Shown: positions 41,212-51,316, counted from the first letter of the stretch. The stretch is 64,000 nt of DNA from Actinomycetota bacterium (GCA_963169665.1 CAUJET010000161.1:1-64000), one strand, 5' to 3'. Made by a program: numbers and translations. Notes: generated by a model not told the origin, from the letters alone.

Positions 41212-41358
41212 ACCCGCGGCACCCCGCCGTTCTCGCGCCGCTCGAACGGGCGGACCGGCGCGGCGACGTGTCAAGACTCGCTCTGGTTCGTCGCCCAGCG
41301 TGGTGACGACAGCCGGGTGGTCGGCACCGGGCACCCCTCGGTCGGACCGTCATGAGAC

Positions 41359-44300
41359 GTGCCGCCCGCCCGATCGCGCCTCCGACGAAGCATGGTCGCG
41401 GCCGCCGTCCTCGCGGCCTCGATCGGCAACGTCGCGCCCACCACCGCAGCGGCCGCCGGTGCCGACTCGATGTTCGGTCACGAGATCGACGTGGTGGTCG
41501 TCGACACGAGCACGCCGGTGCCCGAGATCCGTACGGAACGGGTGACCGGCGCGGAGTACATCGCCATGGCGGCGGACGGCGACCCGGACACCGCGGTCGC
41601 CCCTCAGACCGTCTACGTCCCCCTCGCCGCCGACCCCGTCCGCAACCTGCAATGGCAGCTCGACGAGATCCAGGTCGACGACGTGTGGGACGACGGCATC
41701 ACCGGTGACGGCATCACCATCGGCATCGTCGACACCGGCGTGGTGGGCGACGACATGAACCTCGTCGCCGCCACCGACTTCACCGGCGGCGCCCCTGGCA
41801 AGTTCGAACACGGCAACACCGTCGCCGCCATCGCGGCCGCCACTCGCGACAACGGTCTCGGCGGCATCGGTGTCGCACCCGGCGCCTCGATCGTCTCGGC
41901 CAAGGTGTGCGCCGACGGCTCGTGTGCCTCCGACGACATCGCCCGCGGCATCCTGTGGGTGATCGGGCAGGGTGCCACCGTCGTCAACATCTCGCTCGGC
42001 GGACCGCCCAGCGCGGCGGTCGCTCAGGTGATCGACTACGCCATCTCCGAAGGTGTCGTGGTGGTCGCGGCGGCCGGCAACTCCAGCTGCAGCACCGCCT
42101 ACACCGTCGGCTGCGACCCCACCGTCGACAACGTCGCCTACCCGGCCGCGTTCGGCAACGTCGTCGCCGTCACGGCCACGAACTCGAGCGGCGCCAGCCC
42201 GTACTGGACGAGCAAAGGGCGGCGGACGACCGTTGCCGCACCAGGCGAATCGCTCTGGTACTCGACCAACGGACTGTTCGGCTCGAACGGATCGGGCACC
42301 TCGTTCGCCTCGCCCGTCGTCGCCGGCATCGTCGCCCTCATGCGCGAGGCCGAGCCGACGCTCGACGCGACCCAGCTGCAGGCCGCGCTCATGCTGTCGT
42401 CGGTGCCGTCGAACGTGGCGCTGATCCAGCCGTCGCTCAGACGCGAGTGGTACTACGGCGCGGGCGACGTGAACGCCCCCGCCGCGGTCGCGATGGCATC
42501 AGCGATCGCCGACGCCACACTGCCGGCTCCCTCGGTGGCGAGCGGCGATCAGTCGCTCACGGTGTCGTGGCCCTCGGTCGCCGGCGCCACCTCCTACACC
42601 GTCACGAGCGCGCCGGGCACCACCGTCGTCACCGCCGGCACGAGCACCACGCTCACCGGGCTCGAGAACGGCCGCACCCACGCGGTGTCGGTGACGGCCA
42701 CCACCCCCGGCGGCACCGTGTTGCTCGATCCGACGCTCGCCGTGCCCGCCGCCCCGCTCGCCACGCCCGTGATCGCCAGCACGCAGAGCTCCACCTCCGG
42801 ACAGGGACGCATCTACGCCTGGTTCACCGCGCCGCCCTCGAACGTGACGGCGTCGGCCAGCCTCTACGGCACCACGCTCGGCTCGTCGCCCCTCACCGAG
42901 TCGCCGCCGTCGTCGGGCAACTGGTTCGCCTCGTGGCCGTTCCCCGGCCTCGTCACCAACGGCACCCTCGAGGTGTGGTTCGAGAACACGATCGGCGCAA
43001 CCTCGGCGCGAGCATCGACGACGGTGTCCGTCACCCGCTTCCTGCACCAACCGGGCATGGTCCAATCGAGCACCACCGGCGGTGTCACCACCATCTCGTG
43101 GGCCCCCACGCACGTGCGGGGCGGCACCTACGACCTCGATCCCGCCACGAGCTATCTCGTCACCGTCTCCGGATATCGCACGTCGATCGCCGCCTATGAC
43201 ACCCGCGACAACCTCAGCGCCACCAGCACGTCGATGCAGCTCACCCTGCACCCGGGCGTGTTGTACTCCGTGTACGTCACCGCCGCGCACGCGCCGACCG
43301 GCATGTACAGCGACACGACGTCCACGACGCTCGTCGCGCTGCCGCCACCGTTGGGCGCGCTCGGCAACCCGACCATCACCCCCAGCGGCGCCAACGTGGT
43401 GATCGGCTTCGACACCGATGCCGCTGCTGACGCGGTCCTGCTCACCAGCCGCGAACAGGTGCCCTTCGTCGCCGGCACCCCCGTGTCGGTGGGCGGCGGC
43501 CGCTCGCAGGTGACCGTCTCGCTCAGCACGCTCAACCTCACCGCGGGCGAGGCTGCCCGTGTGTGCGTTGCCGGTGTGGAGTACTTCGACGGCACCTCCT
43601 ACGCGCAGTTCGGGGCGTGGTCGACCGGCGTGTCGTTCGTGACCGGCGCGGGGGCAGCGAGCGACAACTACCCGTGCACCACCGACAACCCGCCGGGCAC
43701 CGTCCCACTGGTCACCACCACCACGGCCGCGCCCTCCACCACCGCCCCCACCACGACGGCTCCGGCGACGACGGCTCCCGCGACGACCACGACCGCACCG
43801 GCGACGCCGTCGCCGACCACCACCGCGGTGCCGACCTCGCGGTTCGACCCGATCACCCCCGAACGGCTCGCCGACACCCGCGAGGGGCTCGCCGGGTCGG
43901 GCCTCGGCGGGCGTGTGCTCGCCGGCGGAACGCTCCGGGTGCCCATCGCCGGGCGCGGCGCGATCGCCGCCGCCGCCACCGCCGTCAGCGCCAACATCAC
44001 CGCGGTCGACGCCGCATCGTCCGGCTTCCTGACCGTGTGGCCGTGCGACACCGAACGACCGGTCGCCGCCTCGGTGAACTACACGCGCGGCAGCGTCGAC
44101 GCGAACGCAGTCCTCGTCGGACTCGGCGGCGGTGCGCTGTGCATCTACTCGATGGCCACCGCCGACGTGGTCGTCGACATCACCGGCGTGTTCGTCGGCT
44201 CCACGCGGGCGTTCGAGCCGCTCACGCCGGCGCGCCTGATCGACACCCGCGACGCAGGTCGCCGGCTGGCCCCGGGTGGCACGATCGAGGTCGACGTGGC

Positions 44301-44913
44301 GGGTACCAACGGCGTACCGATCGACGCCACGGCGGTCACGCTCAACGTCACCGCGGTCGACCCGGCCAGCGCGGGATACGTCACCGTCTGGCCGTGCGGT
44401 AGCGAGCGGCCCACCACCTCCAACCTCAACGTCACCGCCGGCGACACCCGTCCCAACCTGGTGACGGTGAAGGTGGGCACCGGCGGCCGCGTGTGCGCGT
44501 ACAGCCTGGGCGCGGTCGATCTGGTGGTCGACGTGAACGGCTGGTGGGGCGACGCCGGCCGCTACGCCTACACGCCGGTCGCACCCTTCCGACTGGCCGA
44601 CACCCGCGACACGCCCGGCCTCACCCGCCTCGGCGCCGGCGACACGCTGCGTGTGCGCGCCGCGGGCGTGGGTGCGGTACCAGCGGGCGCACGGGCCGTG
44701 GCCGCGAACATCACCGTCGTCGACCCGTCGGCTGCGGGCTTCGTCACCGTCTGGCCGTGCAACGAGCGGCCGCTCGCCTCCACCGGCAACTACCGCGCCG
44801 GCGCCGTCCGCCCCAATGCCGCCGCCGTCGCCGTCTCGGCCGAGGGCGACCTGTGCCTGTTCTCCCTCGCGGCCACCGATGTCGTCATCGACGTCACCGG
44901 GTATTGGAGCTGA
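41359..44913 (+). CDS. Secreted subtilisin-like (S8) protease with Fn3-like and three C-terminal surface domains
   Basis: A 1184-aa exported protein. The signal peptide is about residues 1-33 (RLRRSMVAAAVLAASIG). The S8 catalytic triad is D125 (IVDTG), H151 (EHGNTVAA) and S315 (GTSFASP). The H motif is HGN rather than the usual HGT. Two or more Fn3-like beta domains follow (APSVASGDQSLTVSWPSV..., PGMVQSSTTGGVTTISW...). A Thr/Ala/Pro stalk leads to three tandem ~119-residue domains (43840-44910), each opening with a P.RL.DTR motif and ending in VVDVTG. The GTG at 41359 begins the signal peptide. A role in extracellular protein digestion is inferred. Confidence 0.88.
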   Translation: MPPARSRLRRSMVAAAVLAASIGNVAPTTAAAAGADSMFGHEIDVVVVDTSTPVPEIRTERVTGAEYIAMAADGDPDTAVAPQTVYVPLAADPVRNLQWQLDEIQVDDVWDDGITGDGITIGIVDTGVVGDDMNLVAATDFTGGAPGKFEHGNTVAAIAAATRDNGLGGIGVAPGASIVSAKVCADGSCASDDIARGILWVIGQGATVVNISLGGPPSAAVAQVIDYAISEGVVVVAAAGNSSCSTAYTVGCDPTVDNVAYPAAFGNVVAVTATNSSGASPYWTSKGRRTTVAAPGESLWYSTNGLFGSNGSGTSFASPVVAGIVALMREAEPTLDATQLQAALMLSSVPSNVALIQPSLRREWYYGAGDVNAPAAVAMASAIADATLPAPSVASGDQSLTVSWPSVAGATSYTVTSAPGTTVVTAGTSTTLTGLENGRTHAVSVTATTPGGTVLLDPTLAVPAAPLATPVIASTQSSTSGQGRIYAWFTAPPSNVTASASLYGTTLGSSPLTESPPSSGNWFASWPFPGLVTNGTLEVWFENTIGATSARASTTVSVTRFLHQPGMVQSSTTGGVTTISWAPTHVRGGTYDLDPATSYLVTVSGYRTSIAAYDTRDNLSATSTSMQLTLHPGVLYSVYVTAAHAPTGMYSDTTSTTLVALPPPLGALGNPTITPSGANVVIGFDTDAAADAVLLTSREQVPFVAGTPVSVGGGRSQVTVSLSTLNLTAGEAARVCVAGVEYFDGTSYAQFGAWSTGVSFVTGAGAASDNYPCTTDNPPGTVPLVTTTTAAPSTTAPTTTAPATTAPATTTTAPATPSPTTTAVPTSRFDPITPERLADTREGLAGSGLGGRVLAGGTLRVPIAGRGAIAAAATAVSANITAVDAASSGFLTVWPCDTERPVAASVNYTRGSVDANAVLVGLGGGALCIYSMATADVVVDITGVFVGSTRAFEPLTPARLIDTRDAGRRLAPGGTIEVDVAGTNGVPIDATAVTLNVTAVDPASAGYVTVWPCGSERPTTSNLNVTAGDTRPNLVTVKVGTGGRVCAYSLGAVDLVVDVNGWWGDAGRYAYTPVAPFRLADTRDTPGLTRLGAGDTLRVRAAGVGAVPAGARAVAANITVVDPSAAGFVTVWPCNERPLASTGNYRAGAVRPNAAAVAVSAEGDLCLFSLAATDVVIDVTGYWS
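43840..44910 (+). repeat. Three tandem surface domains in the S8 protease
   Basis: Three ~119-codon units starting near 43840, 44206 and 44560. Each contains [RL]xDTR, a VTAVD-like strand, TVWPC, ERP and a final VVDVTG/VNGWW. They are diverged in sequence but share spacing. Such domains occur in tandem on actinobacterial cell-surface proteins. Confidence 0.75.
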
Positions 44914-44958
44914 CCCGGCGCCCCTGCACGCCAGCAGTGGCGGCAGCAGCGAGGACGG

Positions 44959-47292
44959 TCACTGCGTGCTCAGGCTCGCCGCGAACTCACCGGCCCGGAT
45001 CCGGGCGAGCACGTCGGCCGACGGCTCGTCGAGCCGTTCGAGCGTGACGCCGATGATCGCCGCGGTGCACGGGAAGTGGTGCGGATACGGGCCCACCGGC
45101 GCCCCCGTGTCGATGCCGACGTCGAACGTCTCACCACTCATCGAGAACACGATGGGCACGGTGCGGGCGATGCGCGTGTGTGCCACCGGTGACCCGTCGA
45201 CCGACAACACCAGTTCGCCACCCTGGCCGAAACCGCCGTCGTACGCGAACTCGGCGACGACCTGACGCAGGCCGGCGCCCAGCGGCGCGGACGCCATCGC
45301 AACCGAGTGCTCGTGCCCGAACCAGTTGTAGTGGAACGTCGGACGGCCCTGATCCAGGTACAACGACCAGCCCGCCATGTTGCCGCCCTGGCACACGATC
45401 ACACCGACGGGCGCCGCACCCTCGTCGACCCGCAGCTGCGCGGTCACCCGGTACGAGCAGTTCTTGAGGTTGATCACCGAGCTCTCGGGCATCCGCACGT
45501 GCGCCGTGGTGTAGGTCATTCGTGTGGCCCCGGCCAGCGAGTGCGGGACGGAGAACTCGCCGTGGCGAGGTGAGCCCGCGTCACGCAAGGGATACACACC
45601 GTGCCGGACGGCGTGCTCGTCGAACAAGGCCTGCAGCTCGGCCAGCTTCTCGGGGCGGGTCGCCGAGAGATCGACGGCCTGGCTGAAGTCCTCGGCCACG
45701 TGGTACAGCTCCCAGACCTCCTGCGGACCGTCGAAGTCGAGCCCCTGCAGACGGATCCAGGGGAGACGCCCGTGGAAGCACGAGGCGATCCAGCCGTCGT
45801 GGTACATCGCCCGGTTGCCGAGGATCTCGAAGTACTGCGACTCGTGCGTCGACGGGGCGAGGCCGTCGTCGAACGTGTACGCCATCGACGTGCCGTGCAG
45901 GTCCATCTGCGGCACACCGTTCACGTGCGTCGGCGGAGCGATCCCGACGACGTCGTAGATGGTCGGCACGAGGTCGATCACGTGATGGAACTGCGACCTG
46001 ATCGCTCCTGCGTCGGCGATGCGACGCGGCCACGACACCGCCATCCCGTTGCGGGTGCCCCCGAAGTGCGACGCCACCTGCTTCATCCACTGGAACGGGG
46101 CGTCGAGCGCCCACGCCCAGCCGACGTTGAAGTGGTTCTCGCACGCCGGCGTGCCGAAGTCGTCGATGTGCTCCAACAACCATTCGGGATCCTCGTGCAC
46201 GCCGTTCTGGAAGCTCGGTGCACTCCAGGCGCCGTGCACCGTTCCCTCGGCGGACGCACCGTTGTCACCGGTGAGGTACAGCACCAACGTGTCGTCCATC
46301 AGCCCCAGCTGCTCGACCGCATCGAGCACCCGGCCGATCTGGGCATCGGTGTGCGCGAGGAACCCGGCGAAGATCTCCATCAGTCGGGTCGCCACCGGGC
46401 GGTAGCGCTCTGGGTAGTCGTCCCATGCCGGGATCTGCTCGGGACGCTGCGTCAGCGCGGTCGCCGGTGGCACGACCCCCCTGGCCAACTGCTGCTCGTA
46501 GATCGAGTGACGCAGGGCGTCCCACCCGTCGTCGAAGGCACCGGCGAACCGATCGGACCACTCGCGCGAGACGTGGTGCGGGGCGTGTACCGCCGGGGTC
46601 GAGAAGTAGCAGAAGAAGGGTCGATCGGGACTCGATGCGTGCTGGCGCTGGATCCAGGCGATCGCCTGATCTGCAAGGTCCTCGGTGACGTGGTAGTCGG
46701 GCCGGCCGACGTACGGGGCGATCGGCGTGGTCTGGTCGTAGATCGGTGGCTCGTACTGCGAGCACTCAGCGCCGTTGATGCCGTAGAAGCGGTCGAAGCC
46801 GAGACCGGTGGGCCAGCGATCGAACGGGCCGGCCGGGCTCTGCTCCCACGAGGGCGTCAGGTGCCACTTGCCGAAACATCCCGTGCTGTAGCCGGACATG
46901 CGCAGCACCTGTGCGATCGTGGCCGCCTCCGGCGGGATGGCGCTGTCGTAGCCGGGGAACGAGTTGGCGATCTCGGTGATGCCACCCATGTGCACCGAGT
47001 GGTGGTTCCGTCCAGTGAGCAGGGCGGCGCGAGTGGGCGAGCAGAGCGCCGTGGTGTGGAACTGGTTGTACCGGAGCCCCCGACCGGCGACGCGATCGAG
47101 CGCCGGCATCGGCACCGCCCCACCGAACGCGGAGCACGATCCGAAGCCCACGTCGTCGAGCAGGATCACCACGATGTTCGGGGCACCCTTCGGCGCCGTC
47201 GGGGCGGTGAGCCGTCGCGGTGCGCTGTCGGAGATCAGCCGTTCCGCTCGTCCGTCGAACGGTGGTGTGGCGCGAGGCAGCTGCTCGCTCAC
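44959..47292 (-). CDS. Sulfatase (arylsulfatase type)
   Basis: A 777-aa sulfatase. The metal-binding start is PNIVVILLDDVGFG; the formylglycine motif is C84-S-P-T-R in CSPTRAALLTGRN. GCFGKWHL, FFCYFSTPAVHAPHH and YLTGDNGAS are further conserved blocks. Cys-type sulfatases need FGE to mature. No signal peptide is seen, so the enzyme is probably cytoplasmic. The GTG overlaps the stop of the upstream MBL-type gene (GTGA), so the two are coupled. The C-terminal ~200 residues (after HGVYPL) form a separate beta-rich domain. Confidence 0.9.
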   Translation of the reverse strand: MSEQLPRATPPFDGRAERLISDSAPRRLTAPTAPKGAPNIVVILLDDVGFGSCSAFGGAVPMPALDRVAGRGLRYNQFHTTALCSPTRAALLTGRNHHSVHMGGITEIANSFPGYDSAIPPEAATIAQVLRMSGYSTGCFGKWHLTPSWEQSPAGPFDRWPTGLGFDRFYGINGAECSQYEPPIYDQTTPIAPYVGRPDYHVTEDLADQAIAWIQRQHASSPDRPFFCYFSTPAVHAPHHVSREWSDRFAGAFDDGWDALRHSIYEQQLARGVVPPATALTQRPEQIPAWDDYPERYRPVATRLMEIFAGFLAHTDAQIGRVLDAVEQLGLMDDTLVLYLTGDNGASAEGTVHGAWSAPSFQNGVHEDPEWLLEHIDDFGTPACENHFNVGWAWALDAPFQWMKQVASHFGGTRNGMAVSWPRRIADAGAIRSQFHHVIDLVPTIYDVVGIAPPTHVNGVPQMDLHGTSMAYTFDDGLAPSTHESQYFEILGNRAMYHDGWIASCFHGRLPWIRLQGLDFDGPQEVWELYHVAEDFSQAVDLSATRPEKLAELQALFDEHAVRHGVYPLRDAGSPRHGEFSVPHSLAGATRMTYTTAHVRMPESSVINLKNCSYRVTAQLRVDEGAAPVGVIVCQGGNMAGWSLYLDQGRPTFHYNWFGHEHSVAMASAPLGAGLRQVVAEFAYDGGFGQGGELVLSVDGSPVAHTRIARTVPIVFSMSGETFDVGIDTGAPVGPYPHHFPCTAAIIGVTLERLDEPSADVLARIRAGEFAASLSTQ

Positions 47293-49007
47293 GACCGCAG
47301 CCCGGCCAACTCGAAGCAGGCGAGCGCGCCGCGAACGGCGTTCGCGTCGCCGTCGATCTGCACGGTGCCCGACTCGATCGCGGCCGACATCGGCGCCGAC
47401 CCGCACACGATCGACACCCAGGTGCTCACATCGCAGGTGATCGTCGCATCGACGTCGGCTCCGTCGGTGGGACAGGCGATCGAGTTGCGGAGGTGGAGAC
47501 CGGTGCGACCGCCGCCGGTGAACTGCCACGCGAGTCGGATGTCGAGCGAGGCGGCAGCGTCGGGATCGAGCAACACCCGGAGCACGTGCACGCTGGCGAT
47601 CGGGTCGGCCGAGACCTGGGCGCGCTGCAGGCGATGCGTCCTCAGCCGCGACATGTCGATCACCCCGTCGAGACCCAGGGCGCGGGTGAGGCACCAGCTG
47701 CGGATGTTCGCCGCCGACGTCCGCTGGGCGACGGTCCGCAACGCGGTCGCCATCAGCCCTCGATCGTCGGCCGTGGCGCCGTCGGCACGCACCAGCCACG
47801 AGCTGAGCTCCAACGCCCATCGCAGGTCGTCGCCGTCGATCGCCGTGCGCGCCTCGAGCCGGACCCGATCGGCGCCGCCGAACCCGGCGATGAGCCGGGC
47901 GGCGCGATCGGCGGGCGGGAGGGGGAACAGCTGGCTCTCGTCGCCGTCGAAGAACCCGAACAGGCCGCTGCGGATCTGGCGCACGTGGTGCTCGGTCACG
48001 CCGTAGAACTCGCCCGTCAGGTGATCGTCGTCGCAGTGGTCGGGCAGACGGACGGCATGGGCGAGCTCGGGACCGGTGAGCCCGCGATTGGTGTGCCGAA
48101 CGGTCTGGTCCCACAGGTACTGGATCGCGTCGCGCATGCGTCGGACCCGCTGTTCGATCTCGGCTGCGCCGCTGATCGGTGGTCCGTGGGCGCCGACGAG
48201 ATGGTCCGCGCCCAGCGACAGCAGGTGGTCGAGCCCGGTCAGCAGGATGCGGGGATCGCGGTACTCCTCGCCGCGGATGGCGAAGACGTTGAACAGCGTC
48301 GGCCACACCAGGTTGTTCACCGCCACCCCGAGCGTGGGGAACCAGAACGTCACCGAGTCGTCCGCATCCGACGGGGCGGGCATCACCTCGATCTCCATCC
48401 CGGCGACCGTGAGTGTGCACGGGGCATCGAACGTGATCGACGGCGGGACGAAGCCAGGGGTGAACGGAGCGTGTGCCGGGTCGCGGAAGAAGCGGCCGAG
48501 GCCGACGTTCACCAGGCCGTCCGGCCCGTCCACCGGGAGCGAGATCGCGAACTGCTCCACCAGGCCGCGGCTGTACGCCGGTGCGATCTCGGTCGCCGTA
48601 CGCGAACGGTTGCCGGCGATCCGAGCGTGCCCGTACACCGGCACCTCGTGGCCGGCCCGCTCGGTCGTCGCCGCGGTCGTGCCCGCCACGTAGTGGAAGT
48701 GGGTGTACATCACCGCGGCGATCGGGCGATCGGTCACGGCTCGGAGCTCGGCCAGCGCGGCGGTCATCTCCTCGACTGACTCGCCCGTGTCGATCGCGAT
48801 GATGCCGTCGGGGGCGTCGACGAAGGTCTGATTCGACAGGCCGTTGCCCACGAGGCACCACACGCCGGGTCGAACTTCGAGGAACCGTCGCTCGAGCAGC
48901 GCCGAGTGGGCGAGGTGCGCCTCGTGCGCGATCTGACCCGTGGGCGACGTGCGCGTGCGAGCCGCCGTCGGTTCGAAGGAGCGGCTGGGACGCGTGTCGA
49001 CCTGCAT
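47289..49007 (-). CDS. Alkyl/aryl-sulfatase with metallo-beta-lactamase fold (BDS1/SdsA1-like)
   Basis: A 572-aa protein. The MBL domain has FVDAPDGIIAIDTGES and YTHFHYVAGT (H103, H105) instead of the usual HxHxDH; a second metal-type stretch is ADHLVGAHGPPISG. The middle helical dimerisation domain (IRSGLFGFFDGDESQLFPLPPADRAARLI) and the SCP2-like C-terminus are as in alkylsulfatases. The missing Asp/His of the canonical motif is shared by a subgroup; whether both zinc sites form is uncertain. It is coupled to the arylsulfatase; together they would release sulfate from organic esters. Confidence 0.85.
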   Translation of the reverse strand: MQVDTRPSRSFEPTAARTRTSPTGQIAHEAHLAHSALLERRFLEVRPGVWCLVGNGLSNQTFVDAPDGIIAIDTGESVEEMTAALAELRAVTDRPIAAVMYTHFHYVAGTTAATTERAGHEVPVYGHARIAGNRSRTATEIAPAYSRGLVEQFAISLPVDGPDGLVNVGLGRFFRDPAHAPFTPGFVPPSITFDAPCTLTVAGMEIEVMPAPSDADDSVTFWFPTLGVAVNNLVWPTLFNVFAIRGEEYRDPRILLTGLDHLLSLGADHLVGAHGPPISGAAEIEQRVRRMRDAIQYLWDQTVRHTNRGLTGPELAHAVRLPDHCDDDHLTGEFYGVTEHHVRQIRSGLFGFFDGDESQLFPLPPADRAARLIAGFGGADRVRLEARTAIDGDDLRWALELSSWLVRADGATADDRGLMATALRTVAQRTSAANIRSWCLTRALGLDGVIDMSRLRTHRLQRAQVSADPIASVHVLRVLLDPDAAASLDIRLAWQFTGGGRTGLHLRNSIACPTDGADVDATITCDVSTWVSIVCGSAPMSAAIESGTVQIDGDANAVRGALACFELAGLRS

Positions 49008-49169
49008 GCGCGGGAGCGTACCGGTCGGGTCGGAGCAGCTCGGCGGTGGCACGACCGATCGCCGAGCGCCAGAGCCGCCGTCGGACGGTCGTCGGACGCT
49101 GCTGCGGGAAGGTGCACCTCGTGCGACGGCGGCGACGGAACGTCGACCGGACCGCACCTGGAGCGAACC

Positions 49170-50504
49170 ATGATCGAACCCACGGAAACCCGCCGACGAG
49201 CGACCGGCTCCGACCCGCGTCGGCGAGCACGCACCGTCCGGCCGCTCGCGACCGCGGTCGTGCTGGGAGCGGCCCTGCTCGCCTCCTGCGGGGACGCCGG
49301 GGACGAGCTGGCTCGGGTCCGGCGGTCGCTCGACACGACCACGGTGCCGTCCGAGCCCGATCCGCAGGGGTCGGTGACGACCGGGTCGCTCGAACTCCCG
49401 GTGCTGCCTCCGGTGTCGGCGCCCCCCGACGCGACGTTCCCGCCGAACCAACCGATCGTGCCCGTCCTCCCCTCGGCGGATCCGGGAACCGTCCCGTCCG
49501 CCGTCCCGACGACGCCAGCCGTACGGCTCTCCCCCTTCGTCGTTGCGGACCCTGCCAGCAACGGGATCGCCGCGTACAGCGTGCTCGTCCCCGACGGGTG
49601 GCGTGCGAGCGGAGAGGTGCAGTGGTTGCCGTTCTGGTCGCGCCTCGCGTTCCTGCAGACCCGGGTGGTCGATCCGGCCAGTGGGTTGACGATCGACTGG
49701 CTGCCCATCCAGGACTTCATGTACTTCACCCCGCCGCCCGGGTTCGAGGTGCCCTTCGGTGGCAACTACCAGGGCAAGGCGTACGTCCCGCCGATCACCG
49801 ACCCGATCCAGTTCGTGCGCGACTTCTGGATGGTCGACAGCCTGTCCCATCTCCGGGACGCCACCGTCGTCGGGATCGTCGAGTTGCCTGCGGTCGCCGA
49901 TGACTTCCTGGCTCGATTCGGCGGGCCGGGCGATGCCGGCGCGTGGAAGATCCGCTACGCGTACGACGCACAGGGCATCGCGTGGGAGCAGGACGTCTCC
50001 TTCGCTCTGCTCTGGTCGGGCAGCGATCCGGTGTCGTGGTACGTGAACTTCGCCGTCACCGCCGGAGCGCCGGCGGGCGAGCTCGATCGGCAGGAGAGCC
50101 TGGTCTCGTCGGTCGTCGCCAGCCGGACGACGACCATCGAGTGGGAGGCCAACCACCGCCTGGTGACGCAGCTCTTCTACCAAGGGATCCAGCAGCAGAT
50201 GGCCGACACCGTGAGGTTCGGCGAGCTCCTCGCCCAGTACCGGGCGGAGAGCCAAGCGCTGCAGCAGCAGGTGTTCGACGAGCGCATGGCCTCGATCGAC
50301 CGTCGGAACGAGATCTTCCGCGAAACGCTGGGCGGGGTGGAGGGGTACGACGACCCGGTGAACGGTGGCGTGGTGCAGCTCCCGCTCGGCTGGGACACGT
50401 ATTGGGTGAACGAGCAGGGGGAGTACCTGGCGGTCGGCGACCCCGGCTTCGACCCGAACACGTTGAACGACGGCACGTGGATCCAACTCGCACCGCGTGG
50501 ATGA
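49170..50504 (+). CDS. Lipoprotein, unknown family
   Basis: The 444-aa product has signal RPLATAVVLGAALLASC (lipobox LLASC, about residue 40), then a Pro/Thr/Val linker (to about 120) and a large globular domain. I cannot name it; the text VVDPASGLTIDWLPIQDFMYFTPPPGFE and the helical QQQMADTVRFGELLAQYRAESQALQQQVFDERM do not match a family I know. GGAG lies 6 bp before the ATG at 49170. It is divergent from the MBL-sulfatase. Confidence 0.78.
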   Translation: MIEPTETRRRATGSDPRRRARTVRPLATAVVLGAALLASCGDAGDELARVRRSLDTTTVPSEPDPQGSVTTGSLELPVLPPVSAPPDATFPPNQPIVPVLPSADPGTVPSAVPTTPAVRLSPFVVADPASNGIAAYSVLVPDGWRASGEVQWLPFWSRLAFLQTRVVDPASGLTIDWLPIQDFMYFTPPPGFEVPFGGNYQGKAYVPPITDPIQFVRDFWMVDSLSHLRDATVVGIVELPAVADDFLARFGGPGDAGAWKIRYAYDAQGIAWEQDVSFALLWSGSDPVSWYVNFAVTAGAPAGELDRQESLVSSVVASRTTTIEWEANHRLVTQLFYQGIQQQMADTVRFGELLAQYRAESQALQQQVFDERMASIDRRNEIFRETLGGVEGYDDPVNGGVVQLPLGWDTYWVNEQGEYLAVGDPGFDPNTLNDGTWIQLAPRG

Positions 50505-50511
50505 GAAGTTC

Positions 50512-50532
50512 AGGTTGATCTGACCCGAACCT
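50512..50532. promoter_or_regulatory. Candidate Nudix-regulator operator
   Basis: AGGTT-N11-AACCT, a 21-bp inverted repeat, lies 18 bp before the ATG at 50551, with a further AAGGTT at 50539-50544. NrtR-type regulators use ~21-bp palindromes next to their own gene, so this is a candidate. Confidence 0.45.
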
Positions 50533-50550
50533 CTCGGTAAGGTTCTGGTC

Positions 50551-51315
50551 ATGACGACAAGAACAACCAGAGCGGTGCGAGGCGTGAAGCCGTTGGGGTA
50601 CGACCCCTCGCAGTACCCGGCGTTCGCGGTCACGGTCGACGTCGTGATCCTCACCATGGTCGACGGCGAACTCCACGTCCTGCTCGTGCGGCGAGCACAG
50701 GAACCGTTCGCCGGCATGTGGGCGATCCCCGGCGGCTTCAAGCTCCCCACGGAGACCCTCGACGCCGCGGCGAGCCGCGAACTCGCGGAGGAGACCGGTG
50801 TCGACGCGGCCAGCCTGCTCGCCCAGTTCGGTGCCTACGGCGACCCCGAGCGCGACCCCCGCATGAACGTGGTCACCGTGGGCTACCTCGCCGTGCTGCG
50901 CGACGTCGGCGCGATCGAAGCGGGCAGCGATGCGGCCGAGGCCGAGCTGCACCCGGTGGCCGACGTGCTCGCCGGCCGCATCGAGCTCGCCTTCGACCAC
51001 CTGCGGATCATCGGCGACGCCATCGCCCGGGTGCGCACCGACCTCGAGGTCACGGGCATCGCCACGGCGTTCGTGGGACCCACCTTCACCCTCGCCGAGC
51101 TCCGAGCCGTGTACGAGGCCGTGTGGGGCGTGCACCTCGACAGCGCCAACTTCCGGCGCAGCGTCGCGAGCGAACAAGGGTGGGTGATCCCCACCGGACG
51201 ACGTGCTCCGTCGGGTGCCGCTGGTGGCAAACCGGCCGAGCTGTTCGAGGCGGGTGCCGCATGGCAACAGGGCGGGCCGATCCGTCGGCCGCGGTCGATC
51301 AAGCGGGGAGCCTGA
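50551..51315 (+). CDS. Nudix protein with winged-helix C-terminus (NrtR-like)
   Basis: A 254-aa protein. A complete Nudix box is present: GFKLPTETLDAAASRELAEETG (GX5EX7REUXEEXGU). The C-terminal ~80 residues (TFTLAELRAVYEAVWGVHLDSANFRRSV) are the winged-helix part of NrtR-like regulators, which sense ADP-ribose or related nucleotides and control NAD metabolism genes. An intact Nudix box suggests it may also hydrolyse its ligand. It ends 1 bp before the next gene. Confidence 0.85.
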   Translation: MTTRTTRAVRGVKPLGYDPSQYPAFAVTVDVVILTMVDGELHVLLVRRAQEPFAGMWAIPGGFKLPTETLDAAASRELAEETGVDAASLLAQFGAYGDPERDPRMNVVTVGYLAVLRDVGAIEAGSDAAEAELHPVADVLAGRIELAFDHLRIIGDAIARVRTDLEVTGIATAFVGPTFTLAELRAVYEAVWGVHLDSANFRRSVASEQGWVIPTGRRAPSGAAGGKPAELFEAGAAWQQGGPIRRPRSIKRGA

Positions 51316-51316
51316 C

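Noticed and set aside
47293..49230. N-terminal extension of the sulfatase frame to 1423 residues
   Set aside because: It runs antisense-like in another frame through the MBL-sulfatase gene; the sulfatase starts at GTG 47292 by GTGA coupling.
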